A DNA stretch of 64,000 bases from Nepenthes gracilis (lineage: Eukaryota > Streptophyta > Magnoliopsida > Caryophyllales > Nepenthaceae): assembly GCA_033239525.1 (NCBI GenBank), contig BSYO01000030.1, positions 13,661,030 through 13,725,029 of the forward strand, in the 5' to 3' direction. The translations under genes and the position numbers were made by a program. The notes under the pieces are model-generated. The model searched no databases and was not told where the DNA came from. It saw only the letters and a program-made list of their open reading frames with translations. Shown in pieces: positions 1 to 10,996 of the stretch; positions within the stretch are counted from its first letter, which is position 1; every line of letters starts with the position of its first letter.

Positions 1-869
1 ATCGCGAGACCCAACTCAGGTAGTAGTGACCTAGACAACCAGCACGGCCCAAAATTCAAAACAGCTTACGTGGCAGCCCAATGCCCGTAATCAATCAGTG
101 CCTCCTACAACTCATTAATGTGGCTGTAGGAGGTAGGCGCAAGGCAGAAAATGTGAGCAACAAAAGGAAGGTCAACTCTGTCAACGGCGGCTCACGTCGT
201 TCCCTACAACTGGTCAGTCAATCCTCATGCGAGAAGCAAATCAAGCGTGGCTAGCAATGCACAACGGTCTCCCCACTACCACAAGGCGAAAATTGACACC
301 ACCGGCTATCGCTAGCGATCAACGGCCTACGAATCCTGATAGGAAGGATTCTCGTGCCCAAAGTTTCACGCCATGGAGCCTATAAATTTTCTCTCCTTGT
401 ACAGGGAGGTGGATCTTATTTCTGATCACTAATTAAATTTTGGACATTGAGACGCACTCCTTGCCCTCTTGCTCTCATATTCGTGCCCTAACCAATCTTC
501 CATAGCCCTTCTCAAGCTACAAAAGTGAGCCACCCTTTGCGGTGCATTGAGGAAGCCAGGCCTCCTATAAAATGCTCATCCAGTCCTATACTCTTATATC
601 CACATACTCCCACTGCACACTCAGTATATTTCCTTCCACCTTTAAGTGTGTGCCCCTTTTTGTTCATTGCGATAAGTCATTGACTTAAACGTCGGAGTAT
701 TTTCGGTGGAAAAAATCTTATCGACCTCTGACATCTTATTTGTAGTTTGTATTATGTAGGCTTTAGGTTAACAGCGATGGATACCGGACCTGCTTGTGAT
801 CATATCCAGATGACGAGGAATTTGAAGGTTCCCTAATTCGTACGACAACTAGGGACTTGAGATGCAACA
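1..869 (+). repeat. 5' LTR of the Tat-type element (left edge not resolved)
   Basis: Positions 343-869 match 6853-7379 nearly end to end, with shared landmarks such as tctcgtgcccaaagtttcac and the terminal gatgcaaca. Weaker similarity continues leftward; about 8-50 resembles about 6685-6728. A TATA-like cctataaaatgctc lies at about 565. The LTR ends in CA at 869, directly before the primer-binding site. Its start is at or before the window edge. Confidence 0.75.
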
Positions 870-891
870 TTGGTGCTATATGTGGAAACGC
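870..891 (+). other. Primer-binding site, degenerate
   Basis: Directly after the LTR end the sequence reads ttggtgctatatgtggaaac. This resembles the TTGGCGCCGTCTGTGGGAA-type primer site of Athila/Tat elements, with changes mostly at CpG positions. The position and spacing fit minus-strand priming. Confidence 0.6.
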
Positions 892-939
892 GATAAAAAG
901 TCTAGCGTCTTCCCTCAATACTCACTCCTTTACACCAAG

Positions 940-2640
940 ATGGTCAACACTAGGGCGCAAGCCAGCAAGCTAACAAGAGACGTAGCCGCTCACGGCGACA
1001 ACCCCTCGGTAGGTAGCCATATCGACGAGCGGCTGTAACTTGACGTCTACCAGCTGGCTGCCGAAATAGGTGACATGATGCTGATGCTTTAGGCCCTCTG
1101 TAACTGAACAGGCACCCAATGGATGGGGGCTGCTCCTCCGGTGTCTCAGAAGTCATCCTCCAAGCGAGGAAGGTGTCGTACCAGAGCCCCTAGGGACAGA
1201 TCAGATTGGTCTGATGACGCTGAGACCCAGGCGGCCTGCGGCAGTAGAACCCAGACGGCGGCTGGAAGCCATCCTAGTCCAGACGAGTGGGAGGAAAGTT
1301 CAGAACGGTGCAACCCCCGCAACTCCAGCAGTGAAAGGAGGCAGATAACCGCTGGCTCGTGTAGCGCGCGGCCGCCCCATGCAGGAAGCCATTGCGACCA
1401 GCACTCCGAGTAGAACTCGCAGGGACATACGGAGCTTCGTGATATCATCAACGCGTAGAGGAGCGAGTCCAACCCTCCGATGGAGGAAAAGGTGAAGGTG
1501 ATTTGGAACCACCTGTTCAATGAGAAGTCTGGATGGTCTTCTGTTGACTTGACGAGGTCACCCTTCTCCATGGACATCCGGAACTAGCCGATTTCCCGTA
1601 AGTTCAAAATACTAACACTGGACGGATACGACTAGAGTAAGGATCCAATGGACTACCTCAACTACTTCCGCACTCACCTGTCCCTCCATGGAGCGAGCGA
1701 GGCCGTGATGTGCCAGTATTTTACCATCACCCTCAAAGGGGACACGCAACTTTCGTTCCATGGCCTCCCGCCAAACTCCATCCTCTCCTTCGATGAGCTC
1801 GCAAACTATTTTTTGAGCCAATTTGCCTCCAGTCGGAGGGAAGAGAAGTAGCCATGGCACCTGGTTCGCCTCCACCAGAGGCCGAACGAAAGCCTGAAGC
1901 GGTTCCTCAACCACTTTATCACTGAAGCATGCCAGATCCCCCAGCTCTCTGAAGAGTTGAAGCTCAACGCCTTTGTTGCCATGCTGGCGACAGTGGATTT
2001 CTTCAAGTATGTATCGCACCAGTGCCCTCAATTCTTCCGGAAAGTTGAGCCATCGCTCGAGCTTATATCTCCACAGAAGAGGCCAACGAGGCAAAGCATC
2101 CCGAATGCGCAGATCGCCTCTCGAAGGACCTAAGCAAGCCATTGGGAAGAAGAGGAACGGCGATAACAACTGCTTCTAGGAACGCCACAAGCAGCCACGA
2201 CCTTTGTTGGGATCCAGGAAGGAGTACGCGCCAACGTTTCTGACTCCCCTGAATGATACCCCTGCAAACATCCTAATGCAGATCCAGGATGAGAAGTTCT
2301 TTAAGTAACCAAAGGCACTAAAGGGCCTGAGCGATGGAGACCAAACGAAATACTACCAGTACCACTGCTACCTGGGACATTCTACGGAGAACTGTTGGAC
2401 CTTGCAGTAGGAGATAGACGACTTAATCCGTCGCGGACACCTTGAACGATTCGTAAAGGGTTCAAAAAAAGCCCCCGCGACCTCAGAAGGCGAGGCGAGT
2501 GAGCCTCTGAGGAACCGTATGGCCGCCGACGTGATTAGCATGATCTCAATTGGGTCAGCCAAGAGTAGCAGACAGGTGCAGCCCGAGTAAGCTTCCAGCA
2601 ACAAGAGAGCGAGAGTATGGGATAGGAGGGATATCATTAG
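940..2640 (+). pseudogene. gag pseudogene of the Tat-type element
   Basis: An ATG at 940 opens MVNTRAQASKLTRDV, a typical Tat gag start, and the frame breaks by 1038. The capsid-like core is readable at 1648-2100 (MDYLNYFRTHLSLHGASEAV, then FDELANYFLSQFASS, then SLKRFLNHFITEACQI), the conserved retrotransposon gag domain that forms the particle. At about 2350-2460 a C/H-rich stretch (YHCYLGHSTENCWTLQ followed by EIDDLIRRGHLERFV) matches the region after the gag core in this lineage. Several stops, for example TAG at 1849, interrupt it. No product is expected. Confidence 0.75.
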
Positions 2641-2689
2641 TTTTAGCAGCGACGATATGTCACATGTAGCCTTCCCCTATTCTGATCCC

Positions 2690-3010
2690 CTTGTTGTATT
2701 TGCTTTCGTTTTAGACGGTACGGTCGATTACTAGTTAAAACGAGTCTTTATTGATAATAGAAGCTCTCAAAATTTGTTATATCTTGACACTTTCTTTAAG
2801 CTTGGATTGAGGTGAAACTAGATAAAAGCGGCCAATGGCCCTCTGTACGACCTGGATAACGAACCTGTACCTGTATAGGGAGAAATCTACTTAGAAATCA
2901 CGATAAAAACTTACTCGCGTACCGCAATGCGAGAGCTAATATTCCTTATCATTGATCTGTCATCCATCTATAACACCATCCTGGGCAGATTATTCTTCAC
3001 GTCCTTTGAG
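2690..3010 (+). pseudogene. Aspartic protease remnant (Tat element)
   Basis: The translation contains VFIDNRSSQNLLYLDTF, matching the plant Ty3/gypsy protease active-site region (usually D-N/S-G-S-S) with Gly changed to Arg. Further on it has LSSIYNTILGRLFF, the usual flap and C-terminal motif. Internal stops interrupt it. The protease would process the polyprotein, but with the altered active site and stops it cannot work. Confidence 0.65.
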
Positions 3011-3369
3011 GCTGTTACTTCGATCCTTCTTCTGAATGTGAAGTTTTCGATCCCGTACGACGTAGGAGAGGTTCTCGGTGATCAGGTGATGGGATAGACG
3101 TGCTACCTATCCCAAGTCGCCCTAGAGGTACCGGACCGTATGGACAGAGACTTGGAATTTCAGGACAAAGCCACGCTGCAGCAAGTCCAATCTGGTGAAG
3201 CAACCGAAGTGGTCCCTTTAGACCCTGCCAAGCCGGAGAAGTGCGTGCACATTGGTGGCTCTCTCATTGCTGCCAACTGCGACCGGCTCATTAGCTTCCT
3301 CTAGAATAACTCCGATGTGTTCGTGTGGGTTCCTGCCGACATGCCCGCTCTACCGGCCGAAGTAATGAT

Positions 3370-3950
3370 TCACAAATTGGGCCTCAATCTTGGTCACAAG
3401 CTTGTCAGGTAAAAGCGTAGAAACCACTCAATCGAGAAGCTAGTAGCTATAAGAGAGGAAGTGAAGAGACTATTGGACGCTGGATTTATAATGAAAGTCC
3501 AGTATTCGGGTTGGATATCCAACGTCGTGCTCGTGAAGAAAAGTAACGGCAAGCGGCGAATGTGCGTAGATTTCACTGACGTGAATAAAAGCCTGTCCTA
3601 AAGACAGCTTTCTGCTCCCTCGAATCGATCAATTGGTGGATTCCACGTCCAGGCACAGCTCCCTGAATTTCATAGATGCCTACTAAGGCTATGACCAAAT
3701 CAGGATGGACCCGAATGATAAAGAACACATCTCTTTCATGACTGGCCAGGGAATATATCACTACAAGGTCATGCCTTTTGGCGTCAAGAATGTCGGGGCA
3801 ACCTACCAGTATCTTGTGAACAAGATGTTTGAGGCCCAGATCGGAAGGAATGCGAAGGTGTATGTTGACGACATGCTTGCCAAGATCAGAATAACCAACG
3901 ATCACGTTCATTTTCTGGTGAAGACCTTTTAGGTACTTCGAGTTCACAAG
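3370..3950 (+). pseudogene. Reverse transcriptase remnant (Tat element)
   Basis: Plus-strand frames show the fingers region (WISNVVLVKKSNGKRRMCVD at about 3510-3570) and then, at 3705-3930, the palm with HYKVMPFGVKNVGATYQYLV and the catalytic YVDD in KVYVDDMLAKI (about 3858-3890). A frameshift near 3590 and stops separate the parts. Length and motif order fit a normal RT domain. It copies element RNA into DNA in the intact family; here it is broken. Confidence 0.85.
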
Positions 3951-4019
3951 ATGAAACTTGGCGTAGCCAAATGTGCTTTCAGGATAACTTTCGGAAAGTT
4001 CTTACGCTTTATAGTGTTC

Positions 4020-4970
4020 TAGTGCGGTATAAAAGCGAACCTAAAGAAAATCTGAGCCATCCTTAATATGAGCCCTCCCCGGACCGTGAAGGAAGTTCAA
4101 AAACTCACAGGGTGGCTGGCAGCCCTATCACGGTTCCTAACCAAGTTCGAGGAGAAGTACCTACCCTTCTTCAAGGCACTCAAAGAAATGAAAGCATCCG
4201 GATTCCAGTGGACGGACAAGTGTGATGAAGTATTCCAAGAGCTAAAGGCATACCTTGTTAGTCCACCTCTCTTGAGCTTACCATTTGCGGGTGAGTACTT
4301 GTACCTCTACCTAGTCACGTCGGACATGATGCTTAACTCAATGCTCGTCAAAGAGCACGAGGGCACACAGCGACCAGTGTACTATATGAATAGGGTATTG
4401 ACGGACGTGGAGACTCGATACTCACATGCGGAGATGATTGCGCTAAGCCTCATCTATTCCGCGCAAAAATTAAGGCCATACTTTCAGGTGCACTGGATCA
4501 TCGTTCTGATGGATCAACCCCTGAAGTCAATCCTCCAGAAGCTAGAGAACTCTGGGTGGCTGGTTAAGTCGGCCATAATGTTAGGTGAGTTCAACGTAGA
4601 GTTTCAGTCACGACGGACCCTCAAAGGCCAAGCATTGGCGGACTTCATAGTCGAGGTGGTGACCCCAGCTTTGGAGGCCCCGAGCAACCCGAAGAGCTTG
4701 GACGTATCAGACGTTTCCGTATGGATCTTGAATGTCGATAGATCATCTACCTAGGCAGGCAATAGAGCCAGAGTCATGCTTAGAACTCCGGTCGGAATAG
4801 AAATCAAGTACTCCATCGCGCTGACTTTCCCTGCAACCAATAATATGGTAGAGTACAAAACCCTTCTTGTGGGACTTCGTTTGGCAAAGGAGTGCTCCGC
4901 AAAGTCGCTGATCGTGCGCAGCAACGCGAAGATAGTGGTCAATTAGATCCAATGAGCCTTCGAGGCATCA
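4020..4970 (+). pseudogene. RNase H plus second (archaeal-type) RNase H, Tat element
   Basis: The frame 4068-4754 is open for 228 residues. It holds the connection region (VKEVQKLTGWLAALSRFL) and the Ty3/gypsy RNase H part (VYYMNRVLTDVETRYSHAEM), ending in QALADFIVE. After a short linker it runs into a second RNase H of the archaeal type (WILNVDRSST, then ALTFPATNNMVEYKTLLVGL), broken by a TAG just after 4750. This duplicated RNase H defines the Tat lineage. In the second domain the usual VDGSS reads VDRSS. Confidence 0.85.
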
Positions 4971-5329
4971 AACCGTTAGCTCCCAAAGTATCTGGCGAAG
5001 GCAGAAGCCTATTTTAGGGGTTTGAAAGTTTTGAGATCAAACATATCCCAAAAATTGAAAACTGGAAAGCCGATTAGTTGATGAGGGATGCAGCTGCAGG
5101 ATCTCCGGAGCAGTACGTCAGGAGCATGCGTAAAATCCTGGCCGCACCAAGTGTGTACGATCCGGACCAGGAAGTGCTACAGGTCAACGAGGGTGACAAT
5201 TAGATGACCACATACCACGGGTATCTGACGGACGAAACGTTGCCTATGGATATCGACAAGGCCAAGCGAATCAAGAAGACAATAGACTGGTACGCAATCA
5301 TCGATGGTAGGCTATACAAGTAGGGGTAT

Positions 5330-6160
5330 TCCACTCCCTACCTAAAGTACCTAACTTCTAAGGAAGCGGAGTACGCGTTGAGTGAAATCCATCTTGGCAT
5401 AAGCGGCTTGCACACCGGAGGAAAAAAAATCTCGCATTCAAGATCATACGATAATGTCTTTTTTGGCCCACGATGAAGCGGGACACCCAAGAATTCTTGA
5501 AGAAGTGTGAAAGCTGCCAGGTTCATGGGTCTATGGCTCATCTGCCTCACATAAAGTTGCACAGCCTTTGGTCCCCATTGCCGTTCGCGCAATGGGGGTT
5601 CAATATCCATGGACCTATGCCCTTTGCCTCCGGACAGAGGAAGTTCCTTATCATCGGTATTGACTACTTCACTAAGTGGGTAGAAATATTTCTCTGGCGC
5701 GAATCACCGAGTAGAAGCAATGAAGTTCTTCCACCAGAACATCGTTTGCCATTTTGGAATTTCCGAGGTCATAGTAACTGACAATGAAACCCAATTCACC
5801 AGCAAACAATGCATCAAGTACTGTGCAAGCTTGTGTATCAAGCTGATCCATATATCTGTGGCATACCCTCAGACAAACGAGCAAGTCAAAGTTATCAACC
5901 TCACACTACTGCACGGGCTGAAGACCAAACTGGAGGACGCAGGGGGCTCTTGGGTCGACGAGTTTCCTTTCATGATTTGGTCATACCGTACGACTCTGCG
6001 AGAACAGATGAGGGAGACGCCCTTCAATCTATACTACGGAATCGAAGCGGTTGTCCCCATCAAAGTGGGCCTTCCCTGCCTGTGGGTTGAATGCTTCGAT
6101 CAAGCCACCAACTCCTGCAGACTCAGGGGAATGCCTAAACCTGCTCCCAGAAGTCCATGA
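5330..6160 (+). pseudogene. Integrase remnant (Tat element), catalytic Glu lost
   Basis: The zinc-binding H-H-C-C part is seen at about 5385-5525 (EIHLGISGLHTGG, later EFLKKCESCQVHG). The core follows at 5560-5700 (PLPFAQWGFNIHGPMPFASG, then FLIIGIDYFTKWVE), where the second residue of the usual WG(M/I)D has become N. The frame 5720-6160 carries VTDNETQFTSKQC (second Asp) and then AYPQTNEQVKVINLTLLHGL. The position normally held by the third catalytic residue, Glu (NGQVE), is Lys. The change is GTC GAA to GTC AAA, which fits deamination of a methylated CpG. The element cannot integrate by its own enzyme. Confidence 0.82.
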
Positions 6161-6192
6161 CGCCGCTCGCCTGAGGACAGCAACTCGTAAAA

Positions 6193-6485
6193 CCTTGGCT
6201 CCGTGCCAAGCAGCCCGAAAGCGGCCATATCAAAATCTCGACTTCGCATCAAAAGGTCCTAAGCAGCCCTTAAAACCTTGGCTCCGTGCCAAGTGGCCCG
6301 AAAGTGGCCATATTGAAATCTCAACTCCGCGTCAAAAGGCCCTAAGTGGCCCTTTAAACCTTAGCTTTGTGCCAAGCGGCTCAAAAGCGGCCATATCTGA
6401 ATCTTGACTCCACGTCAAAAGGCCCTAAGCGGCCGTCAAAACCATGGTTTCGTACCAGGAAACCCATGCGGTCGAAATATCAAGC
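6193..6485 (+). repeat. 83-bp tandem repeat in the 3' untranslated region of the Tat element
   Basis: Three full units begin at 6193, 6276 and 6359, exactly 83 bp apart, and a fourth partial unit begins at 6442. Each starts with ccttggctccgtgccaag or a close variant and includes cggccatat and tcaaaaggycctaagyggcc. The array lies between integrase and the 3' LTR, a place where Tat/Ogre-type elements are known to carry short tandem arrays. Confidence 0.9.
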
Positions 6486-6539
6486 ATGGGAGCTTTTGAA
6501 ATCCCCAACACACGGCCACCAAAACCTTAAGGGGTAAGA

Positions 6540-7379
6540 ATGGCAGGCATGCGGCGACCATCTCTTGGAGAAGAGAGCACCCTCGGTCTACGATGGTCAT
6601 GGGCTAAGACTATGCACACGATAGCAACGACGCCCTGAGCAGGGCTGAGCACAAAAGACAGGTATCGTGTGTGAAAAGGCGTAAGACCCGAAGTCCGAGT
6701 GTTGTGACCTGAAAACCCAACTGGCCCTTGATGTGGCTCCACTTGGCTTGCGACGACTTCCATTTTACTGGACCGAGCTTCCCATTAAATGCGCAAGATG
6801 TGACAATATCCTCTAACGAAGAACGAGTACAGTACAAAAAGGCGCCTGCAAGAAGGATTCTCGTGCCCAAAGTTTCACGCCATGAAGTCTATGAATTCCC
6901 TTTCCTTCTATAGGGAGGGGGATCTGATTTCTCATCACTAATTAGATTCTGGACATTGAGACATGCGCTCCTTGTGCTCCTACTCTCATACTCGTATCCT
7001 AACCAATCTTCCACGGCCCTCCTCAGGCTACAAAAGTGGGCCATCATTTGTGGTGCATTGAGGGAGTCAGGCCTCCCATAAAACACTCATCGAGTCCCAT
7101 ACTCTTACATCCACACACTCCCACCGCATACTCGGCATATTTTCGCGCACCTTTAAGCACACGCCTTTTTCCGTTCATTGTCGGAAGTCACTGATTTGAG
7201 CGTCAGAGTGTTTTCGATGGGAGAAATCCCGTCGATTTCTAACACTTATTTGTAGTTTGTGTTGTACAAGTTCCAAATTAATAGCGATGGAGATCGGACT
7301 CGATTGTGATCCTATTCGGACGACGAGGAATTCGAAAGCTCTCTAATCCGTACGACAACTAGGGACCCAGGATGCAACA
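6540..7379 (+). repeat. 3' LTR of the Tat-type element
   Basis: It ends in gatgcaaca at 7379, exactly as the 5' LTR ends at 869, and shares the TATA region and pyrimidine-rich segments. The start is uncertain. A purine-rich stretch (aaccttaaggggtaagaa) followed by TGGC at about 6540 is a reasonable polypurine tract and LTR start. Confidence 0.7.
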
Positions 7380-10190
7380 GCACTATATTAATTTAAAATA
7401 TTTTCAAAATATCTAAGGAAATATGTAAATATTTTTCATTTTTAATGGTCATTCTTAAGTCCAAAATTTAATTGTAACTTTTCTGTAACGACCACGTATA
7501 TTACTTGTGTCCTACAGGATTTTTATAAGATAATGTTTGATTACGTCTAATAAATTATTTTATTTTATTTTTATAAAATTCTGATAAATTTTATTTTTAC
7601 TTTAGTCTTTCCTTAAATCGAGTTTATATGAGAATCATCAATTTGTTCCAATGTTATCTTTCTCATATGGTGGGATTTTTTTTATTTTTTATTTTGTGTC
7701 TAAATTGCCATCAGTTGTCTTATAAAATGGGTGCTCTTATTTTTACGATGTTATTTCTGAAAAAGTAAATTAAATTTTTTTATTTGATATTGATTTATCC
7801 ACACTTTCATTCTTTGTAAAAGAAGGCTATAAGATAATGCCGCTGTGAAATTCAATTTTATAAATATAAGATGCAGAAGCAAAATTTCATTGAATTTTGA
7901 CATTCTATCCCCCTTTTAAATAATATTGCTGTTTTATATAAATATACATGCATAAATTCTTGCTCGGGATCTCATTACCTAGCTGTCCTCTCTACCTGAA
8001 TTTTATAGTTATTTTTTATTTCTAAAATATAAATAATTTTTCTCTCAATTAACAATATATATTACAAGTTTTAAGATATTTTCAAAATGAATAATTATTA
8101 ATGTAGTAACCCAAACACATGTAATAATATATTATTCACTTTGGGACGTCGGTATGGGCCTACACACATACGGTTTTGTTATGTTTAAACTTCCCTAATA
8201 AAAAGTCTATTATAATAAAAATGTCCAGATCTTATTATAATATACATCTACTCTAATTTTTCAAGCAATATAAAATCTTAAATATCAATTTTCATACTTT
8301 ACCCCACTTAAGAAACAATTTTCTTATCATGTGTAACATGGCTCATGTCTGGCCTAAATTATATCCGCACACTTTCGAATATGATTGACTTTGGTACCAT
8401 TATGTGATGGCTCAATCTCATATGATAACACATTGTTTGCTTTGGATTGCAAATATGGGCTTACTTTTACATGATTTTGTTCTTTTTGGAATTTTCTAGG
8501 CAAGACATGTTATCATAAAGATACTTAATTTTTATTATAAGATATATCTATTCTTTTTTTTAGACAATGTGAAATTTCAAATACAAACTCCCATACTTTA
8601 TCCTATTTAAAGAGTAACGTTCTCCTTGCGTGTAATATATCTTACAATTGACCCGACTCAAGTTTAAATACTTTCGATTGGAATTGGTTTTAATACCATT
8701 ACATAACAACTTGAATTTATATGATAACATATTACTCACTTTGAATTGTAGGTAATGTAGGAATTGGTATTTGGAATCACATATCACCTAAGAAAAAGAA
8801 AATAGCTGTATCTTATAGTAAGATTTTCCTAATTGTGTTAGTGCTGATCCATACTTGTCACTCAAAGTGAATTGAATGAACTCGGGTCATTACAATTAAA
8901 GCATTTAAAACTCATGATGTGGTGTATGTAAGTTTAACATTTTATTTTATTGGCATTATCATCGCTATTTTATATTTAATAACAAAATTTTGGCTGTCAT
9001 TCCACCAATTTTTGACCTGTTAAAGGTAAAATATATTTATATGTGATAACGAAATTATAGAACCCATTTTACATTTCTGCTAAAATCATAATCAAAGTTA
9101 AAATTTAACACTTCCATGCTAATTCTTCCACTATCCACTCTAATATAAGGTCATTCTACAAAAGTTTCCCTCATTTATACATGACAAAGGCCCAAATCTT
9201 TGTTCAACCTTTAAACGATGCTAAAACTTCCAGTCGTCGTCTAATGATTTCTAACACTTCTTTTATGAAGCAAGTTTGAATATTTGAGTTTACTATCAAT
9301 GATATAAAAACCATATTTTACTCGAATTCGACGGATAAATGAATTTATAAAAAGAGAATCTATGATATTGGTGAAATCAAATAGATTAATTTATTCGACT
9401 AAGCTAGTTGCTCTGTTGAAGATAGCAATCCCGACGCTAGCAAAAGCAGATAGATTGAATGGAAATTTTATCTCCCTGAAATAATTTCCTATATGAGACA
9501 AATTGTTAATGTTCTTTTACATTAAGGAAGAATGTAACTGAGAAGAGTACGAAGGGAAAAGAAATGGAGTAAATGCATATAAGAGAAAACGTAAGAGAGA
9601 TAAAACTCTAAATAAGGTTCATAAATTATTGTATCTTTTGACAGAATTAAAGACGGCATCTCTTATAGAGAAGAAATACCCACTTTTCTTAATTTCAACG
9701 GATTTAAACTTTACACAATTACGATTTAATTATTTAAAAAATAAAAATTAAATAAAATTAGCTATTTTAAAAATGGTTAAATTACAACTGCTTATGTTTA
9801 AAACTACCACTAAGATTGAAAAAAAGTATGTATTACCTGTTCAAAAATTGACAATATTATGTTAATAATGGATAAATAACGTTAAATAAATACCGTAGTA
9901 TTTTAAAGGAAGATATGCCATTAGTCCACACTCCTATTATTTAGTGGATACCCTTGGGTCCCATGGATGTACTTTTTATTTCATAGATATTCATGGATTA
10001 CATTTGGCACGTAATTTACTAGTCATTTTTGTTGCTCTTATTAGACGTTGGCTATATCATTCAGATGAAGTAGCCCAGCCCTAGCCTAACCACCGGGTGT
10101 GGCCGTCACGTCTTTAAGAGAATTCATCCCGTGACAAGTGTATTAAAACCGTGCTGAGTCATTACTACCTAATAAAGCATGTACTGAGGC
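7380..10190. other. AT-rich intergenic DNA without a supported gene
   Basis: Composition drops sharply in GC at the edge of the retrotransposon. All six frames are closed by frequent stops. The only structure I can support is the ~300-bp tandem array listed separately. Confidence 0.7.
8120..8770. repeat. ~300-bp tandem repeat, a little over two copies
   Basis: Three spaced anchors share a core: atattattcactttgggac at about 8128, acacattgtttgctttggat at about 8427 and acatattactcactttgaat at about 8726, roughly 299 bp apart. Between anchors the order of sub-motifs repeats: gggcctac or gggcttac, then ggttttgtt or gattttgttc, then atatctacttc-like, then catactttaycc, then ttggtaccat or ttaataccat. 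The copies are strongly diverged. It resembles a dispersed plant repeat known for a TTGTCCGCTTTGG core, but that link is from memory. Confidence 0.55.
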
Positions 10191-10996
10191 AATGTCTAAG
10201 AAAAGTGCTTTATATCTAGAAAGGTGTCCGTGCCGTGTGCTCAGAAAGTACCGCAGTGTGCTGCAGCTGCGGCGTCAAGATTTAAGCCCTTTGTTTGTCA
10301 TTGGACAAGGAGGAAGCATTGCTATTATGGGTAACCTAGAGAAAGTGAGTGAGCCGGGTAACACAGATAAGCAACTTAGACACTAGATGACGGCATCAAA
10401 GGATAAGGTAGGAAAGATTATCCAGAATGGACACTCTTTGCACTATCCTCTCAGTGCCAAGTTAACAACCTTATGCCACACAAAGGCATCCCTCGTTACC
10501 AAGTTTAATATTCAAGAGTCATATTTTGGTATGTACTGTGAGCCACCATGGTTGCTTTCTGTGAGATTTTCATCACTTGTTACATACATGAAGTGGGCTG
10601 ACCCTACTCCAGCCCGGGGGATGTGGGTACCACATGGAACGGAGCGTTGATCCAGTGACATAGCCTCAATCAAAAGAACATCACCTCTATTTTCATTTTC
10701 AATTTTTTCCATTTTGCAGGGACAACAACTGTTTTGATGAACATAAAATACTGGTTTACAACTGTAAGTGCCTCAAATCTAAGGACACAAGTCAAAAAAT
10801 TTTAGAGCACCATTTTTGAAAGATCGACAAAAATTTTTGGTTTCTTACAAATATTATATCAGTGGTTGTGGATTAGGAACCAGGAGAAAATCAATTCCCA
10901 TGTAAAATACACTATATATGAGATATAGTGTCATTATCTGAGGAAAAAGAAACTAGGTAACAAATCAACAAGCTGAAAGAAGAACCAGAGGAACTT
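10190..10996. other. Mixed sequence downstream of the HSF gene, probable 3' UTR plus unknown
   Basis: The block 10190-10650 is less AT-rich than its left flank and holds two short plus-strand open frames (10192-10386, 10387-10650) plus a minus-strand frame (10512-10712). None has a domain I recognise, and their overlap on both strands argues against a gene. The part from about 10700 to 10996 lies directly after the HSF stop codon on the minus strand and probably contains its 3' UTR; no poly(A) site was fixed. Confidence 0.4.

Larger units (their letters stand above)
1..7379 (+). mobile_element. Ty3/gypsy LTR retrotransposon, Tat lineage, degraded
   Basis: The order is LTR, primer-binding site, gag, protease, reverse transcriptase, RNase H, a second (archaeal-type) RNase H, integrase, tandem repeat and 3' LTR. 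The dual RNase H and the gag starting MVNTRAQ are known traits of the Tat lineage. Every domain is recognisable but split by stop codons and frameshifts, so no intact polyprotein remains. The two LTR copies are clearly alike only from about position 343 and 6850 onward and differ at many sites there, so the insertion is old. The left edge may lie outside the window, so no target-site duplication can be checked. The element is more GC-rich than the flank that begins at 7380. Confidence 0.88.

Noticed and set aside
10192..10712. Small plus- and minus-strand frames as genes
   Set aside because: They overlap on opposite strands, are short and show no recognisable domain.
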